DNA of 64,000 bases, from the NCBI GenBank assembly GCA_973895155.1, contig OZ316896.1, positions 4,898,001-4,962,000 of the forward strand. Direction: 5' to 3'. The DNA is from Marsupella aquatica (Eukaryota; Marchantiophyta). Shown piece by piece: positions 22,856 through 34,081 of the stretch (positions are counted from its first letter, which is position 1; every line of letters begins with the position of its first letter). The position numbers and the translations under genes were made by a program. Below the pieces are notes generated by a model that was not told the DNA's origin, did not search any database, and saw only the letters and a program-made list of their open reading frames with translations.

Positions 22856-24372
22856 ATGCCAAAGGTCTCCAATCGCCAACAATGCTTGAAATGGGTTCGT
22901 GAGCATTTGTATTTGAGTGTTCTCATGGAAACCTCAAGTGATGATGATGGCATGAGTGGCTCTTCAGATCAATCCTCTCAGAGTAGTGGGTTCATGTCGA
23001 CAGATACTGATAGTGAATCTCAGTGTGGGTCATCATCTGATTCAGAGTCTGGATTTGTTGATGATCCTAGTGATGTCCATGCAAGACCCGCAGAGTGGTT
23101 TCACTTGTATGCTTGTTTGGACAGTCAGAGGTATTATGAGAATAGAACAAGAACAACTCGAGCTAAGAATTTGCAGACACCTTTTTTAGGACTATTTTGC
23201 CTCCTGGCGACTTTAGGCAAATTTGCAAGATGGAAAAGGAAGCATTCTTTGCTCTGCTTCACCTCATTGAATTGCATCCTATATTTTTGAACAATTCATG
23301 TCATGAACAGGCCCCTGTCTCCCTTCAATTAGCAACTTGCTTAGACAGGTTGGGCCACACAGGGAATGGAGTCTGTTTGAAACGAACTCTGTTGTTGTGG
23401 GGTGTGAGCGTTGGATCATGTGTGAATTACACCACAAGATGTGTTACTACCCTAGAATCTGTTATTGGTGATTTAGTGGCATGGCCAAACAGAGAAGAGA
23501 GAATGGGGATTTCTCAGGAATTTGCCAAGCGTGGCTTTGATGGCTGCATAGGGTTAATCGATGGGACCACAATTCCATTGACACAGCGTCCCAAGAACCA
23601 TGGGGAATGTTACTTTGACCAAAAGTCCTGCTATTCCATCAACGCCCAAGTTGTATGCGACCATAGGAGGAAGATTATTTTTGTAAATGCTGGTGAGTAC
23701 TGTTAACTACTTTATATTTTGTCACTTGTGTAATGCGTATCATCTCATGAATGTCCATGTACCAACCAAATATGCATTGTCCTGATATATGACTGCGTTT
23801 TTATATAGGAATGCCAGGGTCATGTTCCGAGCTCACCTGCCTCAAGCGATGCATTCTTTCGGATAAGATACATGGCAACTCAACTTTTGATGAAGGACAG
23901 GATGTTCTTGGGGATTCAGGATATGTGAATGCTCCCCATATGGTTGCATCATACGTACAAGAACACTTTTGGTCACAAGGATAAAGAGGATTTCAACACC
24001 TGCATTGCCAAGACTAGGTACGTGAATGAACATTGCATTGGGGTTTTAAAATCTCGTTGGTTTTCATTAAAAGAGATCCGAACACAGCTGAATGAGAAGA
24101 AGGACAATGTTTGGATGTGCCGTTGGATTAGAGTATGTGCTCTGCTGCACAACTATGTCTTGGGACAATGTGATGAGTGGACTGAGCAAGACATGTGCGA
24201 TTGGCCTCCTGGTCCCGCTGAGGATGAGAATACGGGAATACAGAGCAATGGGCCTCAAGACTTTTCTCGTAACAGGGCTGCCAGGGCTGCTGGTAGAATT
24301 TTACAAGCTGGGGTCATGGCCCGTACACTGAACTTCAATCGACAGCCTGGTGGATGCCTTTGGGTTGATTAG
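22856..24372 (+). pseudogene. PIF/Harbinger DDE transposase, intron-containing, two frameshifts
   Basis: Starts at the ATG at 22,856. The first 75 residues are Ser/Asp-rich (SSDDDGMSGSSDQSSQSS), then RTRTTRAKNLQTPFLG. A one-base shift near 23,185 is needed to continue into ILPPGDFRQICKMEKEAFFA. The first catalytic Asp is in GLIDGT (codon 23,560). An intron at 23,693-23,808 (G|GTGAGT...TATATAG|GA, phase 1) splits the family-typical NAG|MPGS junction, and this splicing restores the frame exactly. The second Asp is in LGDSGY (codon 23,913). A second one-base shift near 23,950 leads into TYKNTFGHKDKEDFN, and RYVNEHCIGVLKSRW holds the catalytic Glu (codon 24,028). Restored length would be about 465 residues. 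All three catalytic residues are kept. As read, the gene cannot give a full product unless the shifts are assembly errors. Confidence 0.9.
23693..23808 (+). other. Transposase intron
   Basis: 116 bp with GTGAGT donor and TATATAG acceptor. Removal joins NA-G to MPGS in frame, the conserved DDE_4 junction. Confidence 0.88.
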
Positions 24373-24697
24373 AGTGTAGCACAATGACATAGAAATGCAA
24401 AGTTTGTTTACTTTAGGGTTAATGCAAGATTACATTGTACACATTATTATGTAACAAAACAGATTCCACCTTTATAAACGTCGGTTTACATGTGACCTAG
24501 AGTCCACTATGAAGTTTGATGCACACTCTATCTTTGCCAAACTACATGTCTTCTTTTCCAAAATTGTGAGTGGATGCATCTAATTTCATCCTGTGCTACT
24601 GCTAAGACATGTGCTCCAAAAATGTAACTCAAAATTGATTGTCGTAGACAACCTATTCCATATGTATGATTGCATGAACATGTCAACATTGCACATT

Positions 24698-25162
24698 CTA
24701 CTTTGAAGTTGTTGGCAATGACTTTGCTTTCACGATCTTTGCCCGAGCAATCTCCATCTCCCTGGATTCTTCTTCCTGTGACCTTCTGCACTCGACGCTC
24801 CAAGCATTTAATTGGTCACAGTAGAATGTAGACGCATCAGGGGGACCATGTTCAGCATCGGGGGGACCACTCTCAGTACGTGGTTGGGCATGACTTTCAG
24901 TAGCAGGCTCGATCACGCCCATGATATCCTCCTCCGTAAACATGAAAGCTCTCTAGCTCTCAACTTCAAGAATGTGGACTCCGTTTGGATAATGAAAAGT
25001 GGAGTGTACAAGTGCGGAGATTCTCCCGAATCTAATTTTTGCGCCTTCGCTCCATGTATCATAGTCACGAATGCCTAAGAAGGCCGTCTTGTCAAATGGA
25101 TGGCCTGACACGACCCACAATCGCTTACTTGAAGGCATTATGTCAACTATCGTAGATGGCAT
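24698..25162 (-). pseudogene. Unknown frame inside the Harbinger element
   Basis: From the ATG at 25,162 a minus-strand frame runs 69 codons to a TAG at 24,953-24,955. It then continues in the same frame for 84 more codons to 24,698, so one stop separates two open halves. The first half contains GHPFDKTAFLGIRDYDTW, EGAKIRFG and NGVHILEVES, with alternating polar and hydrophobic residues like a small beta domain. The second half is acidic, then charged and helical (ECRRSQEEESREMEIARAK). No family recognised. It may be a fourth element gene killed by a point mutation, or two exons of one. It faces the transposase tail-to-tail. Confidence 0.4.
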
Positions 25163-25701
25163 GCTTGATCAAAGCCGGGATCAAAGCGAATATGAGCGAA
25201 GGAAGAATGGATTGCCTATTTCATGTGACACGAATGAGGGATTTGGGAACACCTCCCTGCAAGCTGTGCTTTTTGAATAGACAAATGACCCACTAATGGA
25301 AGATGGCAAAGCGCATAATACAAAGAAGTAAGGGTGAATGGTACTTAAGTGACCCTAAAACGCACACCATGTGTAAGTGCACAATGCACAGGCCCGAATT
25401 GTCATGAATTACGCAAACCGGACTGGCGTGCTTGTGCTTCATAAACCGAATCACAACAAACCAGGAACCAGGCATTTATTTAGAAATTGCAAAAAGTTCA
25501 AAACATGACCAAACTAACCATCCACCTAAGGATTGAACAGAAATCTAAACATTTCCTGCCCTAACGACCTTACTAAAGACCTTGTCCTGCACATATTACT
25601 ACTCATTTTCTCCATCAACAGGTGGAATTGAATCTGTACTACTGAAGGTGCATTCTACCATGTTCATGAGTCGGCCAATTTCTGTTTCGGATTTGTTGCT
25701 C

Positions 25702-27209
25702 TTAAAACAATTCTGTCATAAGTTGTGCCTTTGTGTTCATCTGAGCCATAAAGAACTGGTGACGTTGATCCATCCTGAGGCGCTTCTCAGCTTGCGACGC
25801 TGCAAAAATCTCTAGCTTCATCTTGTGACCTCTGTCCAACTTGTCCTTCTTGGCAAGATCGACTCTTGCTTTCCGCCTATCGTCAATCTCATCCTTCTTC
25901 CACTGGACTTTGCTATGGATCAACTCCTTCCGAAAGCCTATTTTCTCCTTTTGTTGCTCTGCATACATAGCTGCTAGACTGCCTTTTGAAGTGGCAGTCC
26001 CTTCAAAGTTGGGCTTCTTCTTACTTGCTGATGGGTTTTCATTCCCGTTCCCTCTTGATGTGGACCCAATGCGACCAGGTGCTCCAGCTACATGGGCTGC
26101 TTGTCCTCCACTTTGGTTGGCCCTAGATGGATGTCTCGTTGGAGGAGGATTTGATGGTGGAAACTGTGCTCTCATCTCTGCAGTTCTCATCTCCTCGGTT
26201 CCAGTAGTAGGGCATGGTTTGGCTTCACCTGACCCTGGAGCCAGAATTTGTTCCTCACCAAGAGGATGAACAGAATCCTCGTCTATCTCTGGTGGAGAAT
26301 CTACAAGCAAAGATTTCAATATTTCCTGTGTGTAAGCCTGGCGAATAAAAGCGTACCAAGAATGAAATTATAAACAGTGAGAATGAATTAAAAATTATGA
26401 GTCGACTGTACAAGTCTGCAAAAAGAACTGGCCTTGTCACGGTACCTGCCATCAGCCAAGTAGGAGATGTTGGATGCTCATCAAGATCCACCACATCATT
26501 GTTATTTTCGCTTTCTTCACCCTGTTCTTCAGTTTCGTCTGGGGCTTCAGTGATACCACATCCTACAAAGCCATGGCTGACTAAGCCTGGGGGTTGGACG
26601 TTGGCTCGTTCTCCACAGATTGCATGCATCCTGCTAAACAAAGGGCACATCTTGTCCAATTTGATGTCCACATTGTAACTCCTCCTCGGTCAGGCCACCA
26701 CCTGAGGAATTCTTTTGCATCAAGGCTTTCTTGTACATATCCTGGTACCTTCCAAATCTCTTCGCCAAATTTGCTCCATCCATCTTAGGGAAGTCGTAGT
26801 CTGCTAACACTGCTACCATGGAAGTAAAAACAAACTTCTTGGACTGATAACGATTTCCTGGCTTTGTCTTTCTATCTGCTCCAAAAATGGCATTGTAATT
26901 GTCACGAACTTCTAACCAGTCTATGATCAATGCATAGTCATTCCTTGTCAACTTCCCTGTTGAGGATTGGGTACCACCTACACTCCGACTATTTCCTTGT
27001 GTACTCGGCATTGGTGGACGTGCAGGTATTGGCTGGCAGGGATGCGTTGCAGGAGGTGTAAGCTCACGCACAGGTGTATGGGGGAGCACAGCGCGTGGAG
27101 GGATGAAGGCGCGTTGAGCTACACCACCCGACCTGCAATCCATTCTGGAACCCAGAGCCTGCACCTCCATCAGCTCCTCTAAATGCGCGACCTGCTCCAC
27201 GTTCTCCAT
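25702..27209 (-). pseudogene. Harbinger Myb/SANT-like accessory protein, one frameshift
   Basis: Starts at the ATG at 27,209. Residues 1-85 are low-complexity and Pro-rich. Then comes a Myb/trihelix-like region: LTRNDYALIIDWLEVRDNYN, KKFVFTSMVAVLADY and LAKRFGRYQDMYKKAL (about 85-175). An extra T near 26,680 breaks the frame; reading resumes at 26,671 with IKLDKMCPLFSRMHAICGER and an acidic stretch. An intron lies somewhere between about 26,440 and 26,330, but I could not fix its ends. The C-terminal part (25,702-26,319) is charged and helical (EQQKEKIGFRKELIHSKVQW, RRKARVDLAKKDKLDRGHK). In this superfamily the second gene encodes a Myb/SANT protein that binds the element ends and helps import the transposase; the same role is inferred here. 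Confidence 0.8.
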
Positions 27210-27479
27210 GATTTTGGTTCACTCTTCCCGTCTTCCCCCTTTGCGCTGATTTCAAAATTCTTTGAAAATGTATCTTCTTTCCTAAATGGCGCGATATGTA
27301 TCGAGCATTTGAAAACAAAATATGTGCGGGCCTCTCAAAATTATGAACACCCTGTCCCGCGGCATCACCCCATTCCCGTGGCTGACGTTCCCCGGAACAT
27401 AAAAGAAATATGCATTTTTAAATCTGGACCGCTGTACAACTTGTCCGCGGGCTAACTTACGGGCAAAAGATTTCATCCA

Positions 27480-27515
27480 GGAAAACATAAAGCGACCCGA
27501 TATTTGAGACCCCCT
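27480..27515 (-). repeat. Harbinger right terminal inverted repeat
   Basis: Reverse complement of the left TIR (CCGATATTTGAGACCCCCT at its outer end), followed by AAT at 27,516-27,518. Confidence 0.93.
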
Positions 27516-27611
27516 AATGGGCCACCTAGATTAAAAAGCCACCTAAAGGATATCTTACAGTAATTTGGCGAAGCTGCTGAGTATTACTGATACGGTTGTT
27601 TGATAACTGTA

Positions 27612-27796
27612 CTGTGGTTAACAACCTCTATTTGTCTGTCTTGATTCATCTAGCTATAGTCAGCCCCAGACTGTGGTTAAACATTTCTATTTGAATGTCT
27701 TGTTCATCTAACTATAGTCAGCCGCAGACTATGGTTAACAACCTCTACTGGTCCATCTGGACCATCTTGATTCATGTGACTATGGTCAACCACAGA
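27612..27796. repeat. Three tandem copies of a 58-68-bp repeat
   Basis: Units start at about 27,612, 27,671 and 27,729 with CTRTGGTTAAMA and end in ACTATRGTCARCC. They lie 0.3-0.5 kb upstream of the AIM24-like start codon and could fall in its promoter. Confidence 0.8.
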
Positions 27797-27849
27797 CGGC
27801 GGCACTGCCCCACAGCAGCATCGCCAGCAGCTGCATCGTTCGGATTCGT

Positions 27850-27975
27850 AATCCCTCTCCTCTCCTCTCCTCTCCTCTCCTCTTGGTGAACATCATCATC
27901 GTTTCTCTGTCTGCTGCTCTTTTGATTTTGGATCATCATCGTTTCTCTGTCTGCTGCTCTTTTGATTTTGGACTG
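27850..27975. repeat. CT-rich microsatellite and 41-bp duplication
   Basis: (CTCTC)n at about 27,853-27,883, then two nearly identical 41-bp units starting ATCATCATCGTTTCTCTGTC at about 27,892 and 27,933. Probably the proximal promoter or 5' UTR of the following gene. Confidence 0.8.
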
Positions 27976-28132
27976 GGATTGTAATTCGATGCTTGCTTGT
28001 CGACCCACCTAGTTCGTTCGCTTGCTCGCTTTCTCGTTCACAGTCATCCAAAACAAAAATTGCGAACAAATTGAGGTTTCTGTGGGACCTGGGATTCATG
28101 TGACGACCCACATTCGTGAGGCGACGACCACA

Positions 28133-31100
28133 ATGGCTGCGCCTGCACTCTCCACACCCTTCCAGCCCTACGTGTATCAGGTACAGGAGGTGGCACACAA
28201 TGTTTCTTATCTCACGACTTCTCAGTCCCTTCAGCTGCTCCCCTTGCGCCAGGTTTTGCTTCTCAATTGTTTGTTGGTGTATGTGGGCCAACCTGTGACC
28301 TGTGAGCGAGAGAATATAGATGCATGCGGGACTGATTGCGATGGGAATTTTCAATTTGGGAAGAGGAATGTGTCTTTCGAGGATCAAGGAATGGATGGGT
28401 GTTCCCCCGATCACATTCTAGTGGAGTGTATCTCTCGGTTTCTATCCTCTCGTTCGTGCAAAAGCCGGTCTAGTGGAAAACATCGACACCCTTGATGTGA
28501 ATTGTGGACAGGCGGATCCTGTGAGTACGAGTTTGTTGTGTAGTAAGCTCAGCTGGATCGGAGCCTCTCCTCGTCTCCGGAGAAATGTTGCCAATGTTAG
28601 CGAGAGATTTGTCTGACCTGCGTATATGATTAAATTTCCTCGCACTGGCGATCCAAGTGCCGGAATTCGGACTCCTCACTTTTCAGGACTTTTCCTGATG
28701 CCCTTTGGTCGAGTAGAACAGAGGTTTGACAATCGCTGCAATGTCATTGTCAATGATATCAATTTTGGGAAAAGAGGTGTTCGTGGGAAGGTTTGGAGAG
28801 CAACATGCAAAACCTACAGCTCTGTATTAGGGCCACCAGCTCCTGAACCCTCCATCGGGTTCTGTTTGTCAATCGGGAGCCGCTGATCGCAACCCGAGCT
28901 GTAGCACGATGGAAAGCTGTAGCACGATGGAAAGCTCGAAAGTATATATCCGGCCACCATCATTATATATCAGGGTCGCCTGCATGCAAGCGTGGCAACA
29001 CCTTCCGACCACGTGTCCTGCGAGTTAGATAGGCTTAATGTTGCAGGCTGCAAAGTTCGGAGATCCACTTGTAAGTGAATTGTCTTCAATTGACCTTCCT
29101 ACCTAAACAATTTCCCGGTATTACATCCATTTATGATGATAACTCATGTGGCGGGTTTTTTTAACCTCGGTGTAGCCATATTATCACTTGTCCACAGTTC
29201 ACACACACGCTACATTTTCGAACTGAAGTTTTGGTTACTGTGCCGTGCACGTTTGAACTTTCTGCCTTACGAGTAATGTATCAAAGAAGCGCCCCCCTAC
29301 TCCTCAGTTTCTGAATCTTTCTGTGGTTCTTCCTTCTACTTCTCGTTTTCTTGAACAAGCCAGCCTTTGAAGGTAAAAGTTTCTCATCCGCCTCACATGT
29401 TTGTACTCAAAGCTGCGCAAATGGTTATGACGAGGTTCTGCACTGCTTGCAGAGTCCTCAGGCGGTTGTGACCCCATTTCAAATAATTGGGGGAGAAGCG
29501 CAAATCTTACAGGTGAGACAACAGTATCCCCCATTGATGATGATCGGGAGCGGTACGTTATACATTTAATTATGGATTCAATAAACATGAACTTCTGCAA
29601 AAGTGTACAGACCTTTGGTTTGTCGCAACCTCGTTGGTTTTAGTGCTATGCACCCTTTGGCACTGCGTGTGCTACATGTGCTGAGTTCGTGCCCCCTAAC
29701 AATCTATTTGGTAGCTCTACTTTTCATTTGTAACTGTGCAATCTTATTGATTTCATTCTTGTTGCTATATTTGCTTTTTGTGGCATGTGTTCTCTTCCAG
29801 CAGAGCCTGAGTGTATTGGTGGGTATTGTGGGTTCAGATTATGGTGAAGCCGGAAGAGAAAGTGATGACAAAGACAGGTATGACAGGCGACTTTTTCGCT
29901 GACAGTCGGAGATTCTCGTGTTCATTCTCACGAACTAACCGATGTCCTCTTGGGCTTCATCGTTACATTATTGTTCAATGCTTATGGCGAGGAATCTCAG
30001 CAAGAAAATCTTTAAGCATTTAAAAGCTGATGTACTTGGCACGTGGATGTGTAGGACGTCAGATCCAAAATGCTGCTAGTCCTGCAGACCGCATGAATTT
30101 TTTGTCTCTTGACATTACCATGTCAATACTATTCAATTCTGTGTAGTTTGACACTATGTAATCTGGACAAATCTATCAGGATCTATGTGCTACATGTCGG
30201 AGTCTATGCGGATGGAGCCGATAGGATCTGCTGAAACTGTCGGATATCTCCTTTGGCAATGGTTCTTTGGAAGAAATGATACACTTAGCACGTAAGCTTT
30301 ACTTCTCCCTCCCCTAATTTGATTTAAATCTCCTCGTTGCTCTGTATTTGCAACGTTGTCGGGGAGATGAACCCTGAGCTGATAGAGCAGCATGTTGATT
30401 TATCTCTTGACTAGCTGATACTATATGGCCCATCATAGTTTCAGTTTATTTTTAGAATTGTTGTGCTCCATTAGTGATCCAGGTTCGCTGGAAAAATGCT
30501 TTGTTCGCATGAAAATCGGAGCACATCCTCCTGGGTTGCTTATCTGGATGAAGCACAAGGGGTATGCACAATCAATGGGATGTCATGTTTATGAGAAATG
30601 GTGATAAGCCCGGAAGACCCAAATGAGAAAAAATGAGGTTGGAGCTGCACTTTATAAATAGGACCATCACAATCTAAGATACCCGGCAAGGGGGAGTCAT
30701 CGCGGTTTATGACGTACCATACGGGGGATCATAATTTCCACTGACATAATGAGAAGTTTGGTTTGGACTGCTGAGCCGTGTGTCACGAGCGATGGTCAGT
30801 CACTGTAGAACTCAAGGCAGGATGGTTAAGAAAGGACCGTTGGAGCAGCATTGAATTGATTGATAAGATCAGAGATGTCAAATTTGCGTGTTGCGATAGA
30901 GCAGAACCCTCAAAGAGACAGCAGTTGTCACTGAGGAGGAAGCTTGTCTCCTGATAAAACTAGCCTAAACCGCAGTGCTGCAGTCTTTCCAATGGACCTC
31001 TGAGTCGGGTATCAGCTTTGAAGTTATTCTTCGTTTAATCTCACGTGGAAACCATTTCGTTGATTAACCTTCCCTACGAAGCTCTGTTCAATTCTTATTT

Positions 31101-34081
31101 TGATTCTCGCTTGACAGTGATGATTGAGTTATCCCTACAATTTAAATTGTACAAGGGTTCATTTGTTTTCTCAACTAGTCTTCACAATTATTAAGCCTTG
31201 AACAAAGTTTCCTGGGGGTGCCAGCAGATGCAAAATTTCATCTAAATTGTCTGAGGGAAATACGAGATAAACAAGAATGACGACTATTGAGTAATCCTAA
31301 TTAAGAGAAGAGAATGAATTATGGACTCAAGATCCACAGACCTAATGTAAGAATGAATGTGAGAGAGGCGACCTCTCAATATGTCTAGACTGTTAGAGGC
31401 TTCAGAGTCGTTGGTGATTTTCGTTTTACAAATCAAGATAATTCAATTTCCACTCGTGCTGTCTGGATAGAATTTTTGGCGGCAGTCCGGGAAAACATGA
31501 AACCTTTGCAGTGACCGCGTAGTGGGAGGGGGGAATTGTACCCTACTGACCAAGAGTAACCATTTGCCACGCGGGTGGAAACCTAATAATTTGAGCCAGA
31601 CAGATGCCTCTTGTCTGTCCATCTTGAAAGACTGGAAGCCTGCAATCAGAGATTCTTCTGGCGGCCATTTCACTGTTAAAAAAAAAGTACATAGCTTTTC
31701 TCCAATTTCTTTGGCACCCTGACATGCTGACAGCATGCTGCTCATAGTTCATGTTATTGCTACTATGTCAATGTCAACGAGAAACAGTGATGGGATTTTT
31801 CTCTTCCATTACCTCTTGCAGACAATCCAGACGCTTGAATCTGAGTGCGGTCTTGATACGTCGTTTCTGACAGGATTGCCAACAAAGGACAAGAAAATGG
31901 ATACGTAGGTCTTGGTGCACCTTCACCTGCAAGGATACTTCCAGTGAGTCTGAGGCTTTCGTTGTCTCGCCATATCAAAATAGTAGTCACGTTTGCAAAA
32001 TTCCAGTGGATAGTTGGTGGTCCCCTTGTAAAGTTACAATTGCGTTCAATGTGCAGGATGACCATTATGTTTCTAACTGACTTTAATCCACTCTGTTCAT
32101 CCTTGAAATATCAAGTCTAACCGTTTTCGTGTCACGGATGATTGTTGCAGGTTGACCTCGCTATTTTTGGTGGAGAGCTTACGATTTGTCAGGTGAGGTT
32201 TGGCTCTCATTTGTTTCTTTCATGTAGCCCTGTGCTGTGATGTGTGACTGCAAAATTCAGCTGTAGGTCCTGGACGATGTGTGCAATGAAAGGCCACGAA
32301 GGGCCGGTAGTTGCAGTGTAGTCCAATTTGTCTTATGTATGTCAATATATTTCTGAACCCTGAGTATGCGGATGTCTATCAGGCGTGGGGGTTAATTTTA
32401 CAATGCGTTGGTCATAGCCTTCTTACTTTCGTCCATTTCGGTCGGGATCCTCTCTCAAATAGTTAGCTAGAGTCTCAATTCTTTGCTGCCAAGTTTTGGA
32501 AACATCGCACAGGTGGGTAAGGATATTCAGTTTCAGAAATCCAAGGTACTTTGAACTCATATTGTAATATATAGTTAATGTTCGAGTACATCTGTACTCC
32601 TTCATAAGCAAAAGCGAGAAAGCTTGACGTCTCAGGAATTACCACCACAAGACCAAGGAATTGTGCATGCTTTGAAGAAAGGTCAGGGATTGTTGTACAT
32701 AGTCCCAGGTGCTGTAGATCTAGTTCATAGAACCGTTTGCTGGTTAAAAGTAATAATATATGATATTTGTTCTTTTCCGTGTGGTACAGCGGGATTCCTT
32801 CTTATGTTCTCTAAATGAAGTTTCAATAGCTCCTGTTGTCACACGTCGGTTTAGGCCCGGATTGTTTGGAAGTGAGGTAAAACTTACTCTTCTTGGACGA
32901 GCTCCATATCTCTCCCTGGTTTTAAATCACAATTTACTTTCTTAAGCTCTTGTTAGTCAGGCTTTATTCAGATCCGTGAGACAATTCTTTAAGTTTATAG
33001 TTACGGTTGGCAACCTGAGGAAGTGCTGAGAAGAGTACGGTGTGGGAGTTACCCTCGTCCGTTATTTTAACTTCTGCATCCTTGAAAGGACAGGGTATCC
33101 CAGTGTGGATTTGTTATTGACATGAGTTCATATAATCGTCATCGCAGGGTTTTTTTATGCAGAAATTAGCTGGCCGTGGACTTGCCTTTGTTACTGCCGG
33201 GGGTTCAGGTAGGATCTTGACTTTACCAAGTTCCACGAATCTTAGCTTGCTTTAATTATCGGAAGTGCTGGCCAGTAAAGTAAAAACCTGTGTGAATACC
33301 TATTCACAGTGGATAGCGCATTAGTTTGAGTGCACTTGGTGTTGGAAAGCTCATTTAGCCTCCAATTGTATGTTGCTGATTCTTCTTTCGTTATGACCTG
33401 GTAGTCAAGCTAATCTAAGAAGTCGTCGTAATAATTTTGATTTGTTGCTTTCCAGTCATTCAGAAGAATCTAGGCCGGGGAGAAATTTTAGTTGTTGATG
33501 CAAGCTGCCTTATCGCAATGACGAGCAGTGTTGAGTTGGACCTTAAGTATGCTGCCCCGTTAAAACGTGCTTTCTTTGGGGTAAGTGATCACTGTACCGC
33601 AAGTGTGCTTTAGTCTTTGCACAAGATTTGTTTGCTTAACTTTGCCATTCCCCAGAGATCTGGTAGAAGTTTGAAGGTAGCATTGTACTTGACCTTCGTG
33701 GCATTGTAATTTACTGTTCATGACATTCTGGAATTTTTGTTTTTCTTCTTGTTGAAATCTGTTGACAGGGTGAATGCCCTTTACACGCGAACCTGACTGG
33801 GCCGGGCGTGGTCTTTGTCCAAAGCTTGCCATTTTACCGCTTAGCTCATAAAATCGCCAGGCAAGTGCGACTTTCCACGTCTGTCCAGTCATTCGTTTGC
33901 GGTCTATGTTCTTCAACTTCGTTATTGAAATTTACATGACCTTACTAGTGGTTGGATTTTCGTTTGCAGAGCGGTGTCAGCTCCGCATGTGCGAGACAAT
34001 CCACGATTCTTCTTCCAGATTGCTGTCTTTTTCTTCCTAGCTTATGTCATGATTGTCTCATCTTTGATTTTGACTGAATAA
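28133..34081 (+). CDS. AIM24-family protein, 11 coding exons
   Basis: Exons: 28133-28180, 29453-29512, 29838-29877, 30180-30291, 31874-31943, 32151-32192, 32790-32876, 33148-33208, 33456-33580, 33769-33860 and 33970-34081. They total 849 bp (282 residues), with all phases matching. The protein has the AIM24 (TRAP-like beta-helix) pattern: STPFQPYVYQ, TPFQIIGGEAQILQ, MVKPEEKVMTKTGSMCYMS, GYVGLGAPSPARILP, VDLAIFGGELTICQ, GRGLAFVTAGGSVIQKNLGR, VDASCLIAMTSSV and LTGPGVVFVQSLPF. A C-terminal hydrophobic segment (about residues 258-278) predicts a membrane anchor. Yeast AIM24 acts at the mitochondrial inner membrane; the role of the plant relatives is poorly known, so no pathway is claimed. All introns are GT-AG except intron 10, which is GC-AG (AG|GCAAGT). 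The ATG at 28,133 is chosen because it begins the conserved N-terminus; the frame is also open upstream. Confidence 0.93.
33861..33969 (+). other. GC-AG intron of the AIM24-like gene
   Basis: Donor AG|GCAAGT, acceptor TTTGCAG. Removal gives HKIARAVSAPHVRDN in frame. No GT donor nearby gives this continuity. Confidence 0.85.

Larger units (their letters stand above)
21386..27515. mobile_element. PIF/Harbinger transposon, complete with TIRs and TSD
   Basis: The left TIR from 21,386 and the reverse complement of the right TIR from 27,515 both read AGGGGGTCTCAAATATCGG (19 of 19). The next bases, TC and GTC, match with one insertion. AAT flanks both sides (21,383-21,385 and 27,516-27,518), the 3-bp target duplication expected of this superfamily. 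Inside are an RPA1-like gene (plus), a DDE transposase (plus), an unknown frame (minus) and a Myb/SANT-like gene (minus, convergent). At 6.1 kb with at least three genes it is larger than a typical two-gene Harbinger. The perfect TIRs suggest fairly recent insertion, yet the transposase and Myb-like frames each contain frameshifts. Confidence 0.93.

Noticed and set aside
30480-30560. Extra AIM24 exon (FAGKMLCSHENRSTSSW)
   Set aside because: It has splice-like ends and the right phase, but joining 30,291 directly to 31,874 gives the family sequence TLSTIANKGQENGYVGL without it.
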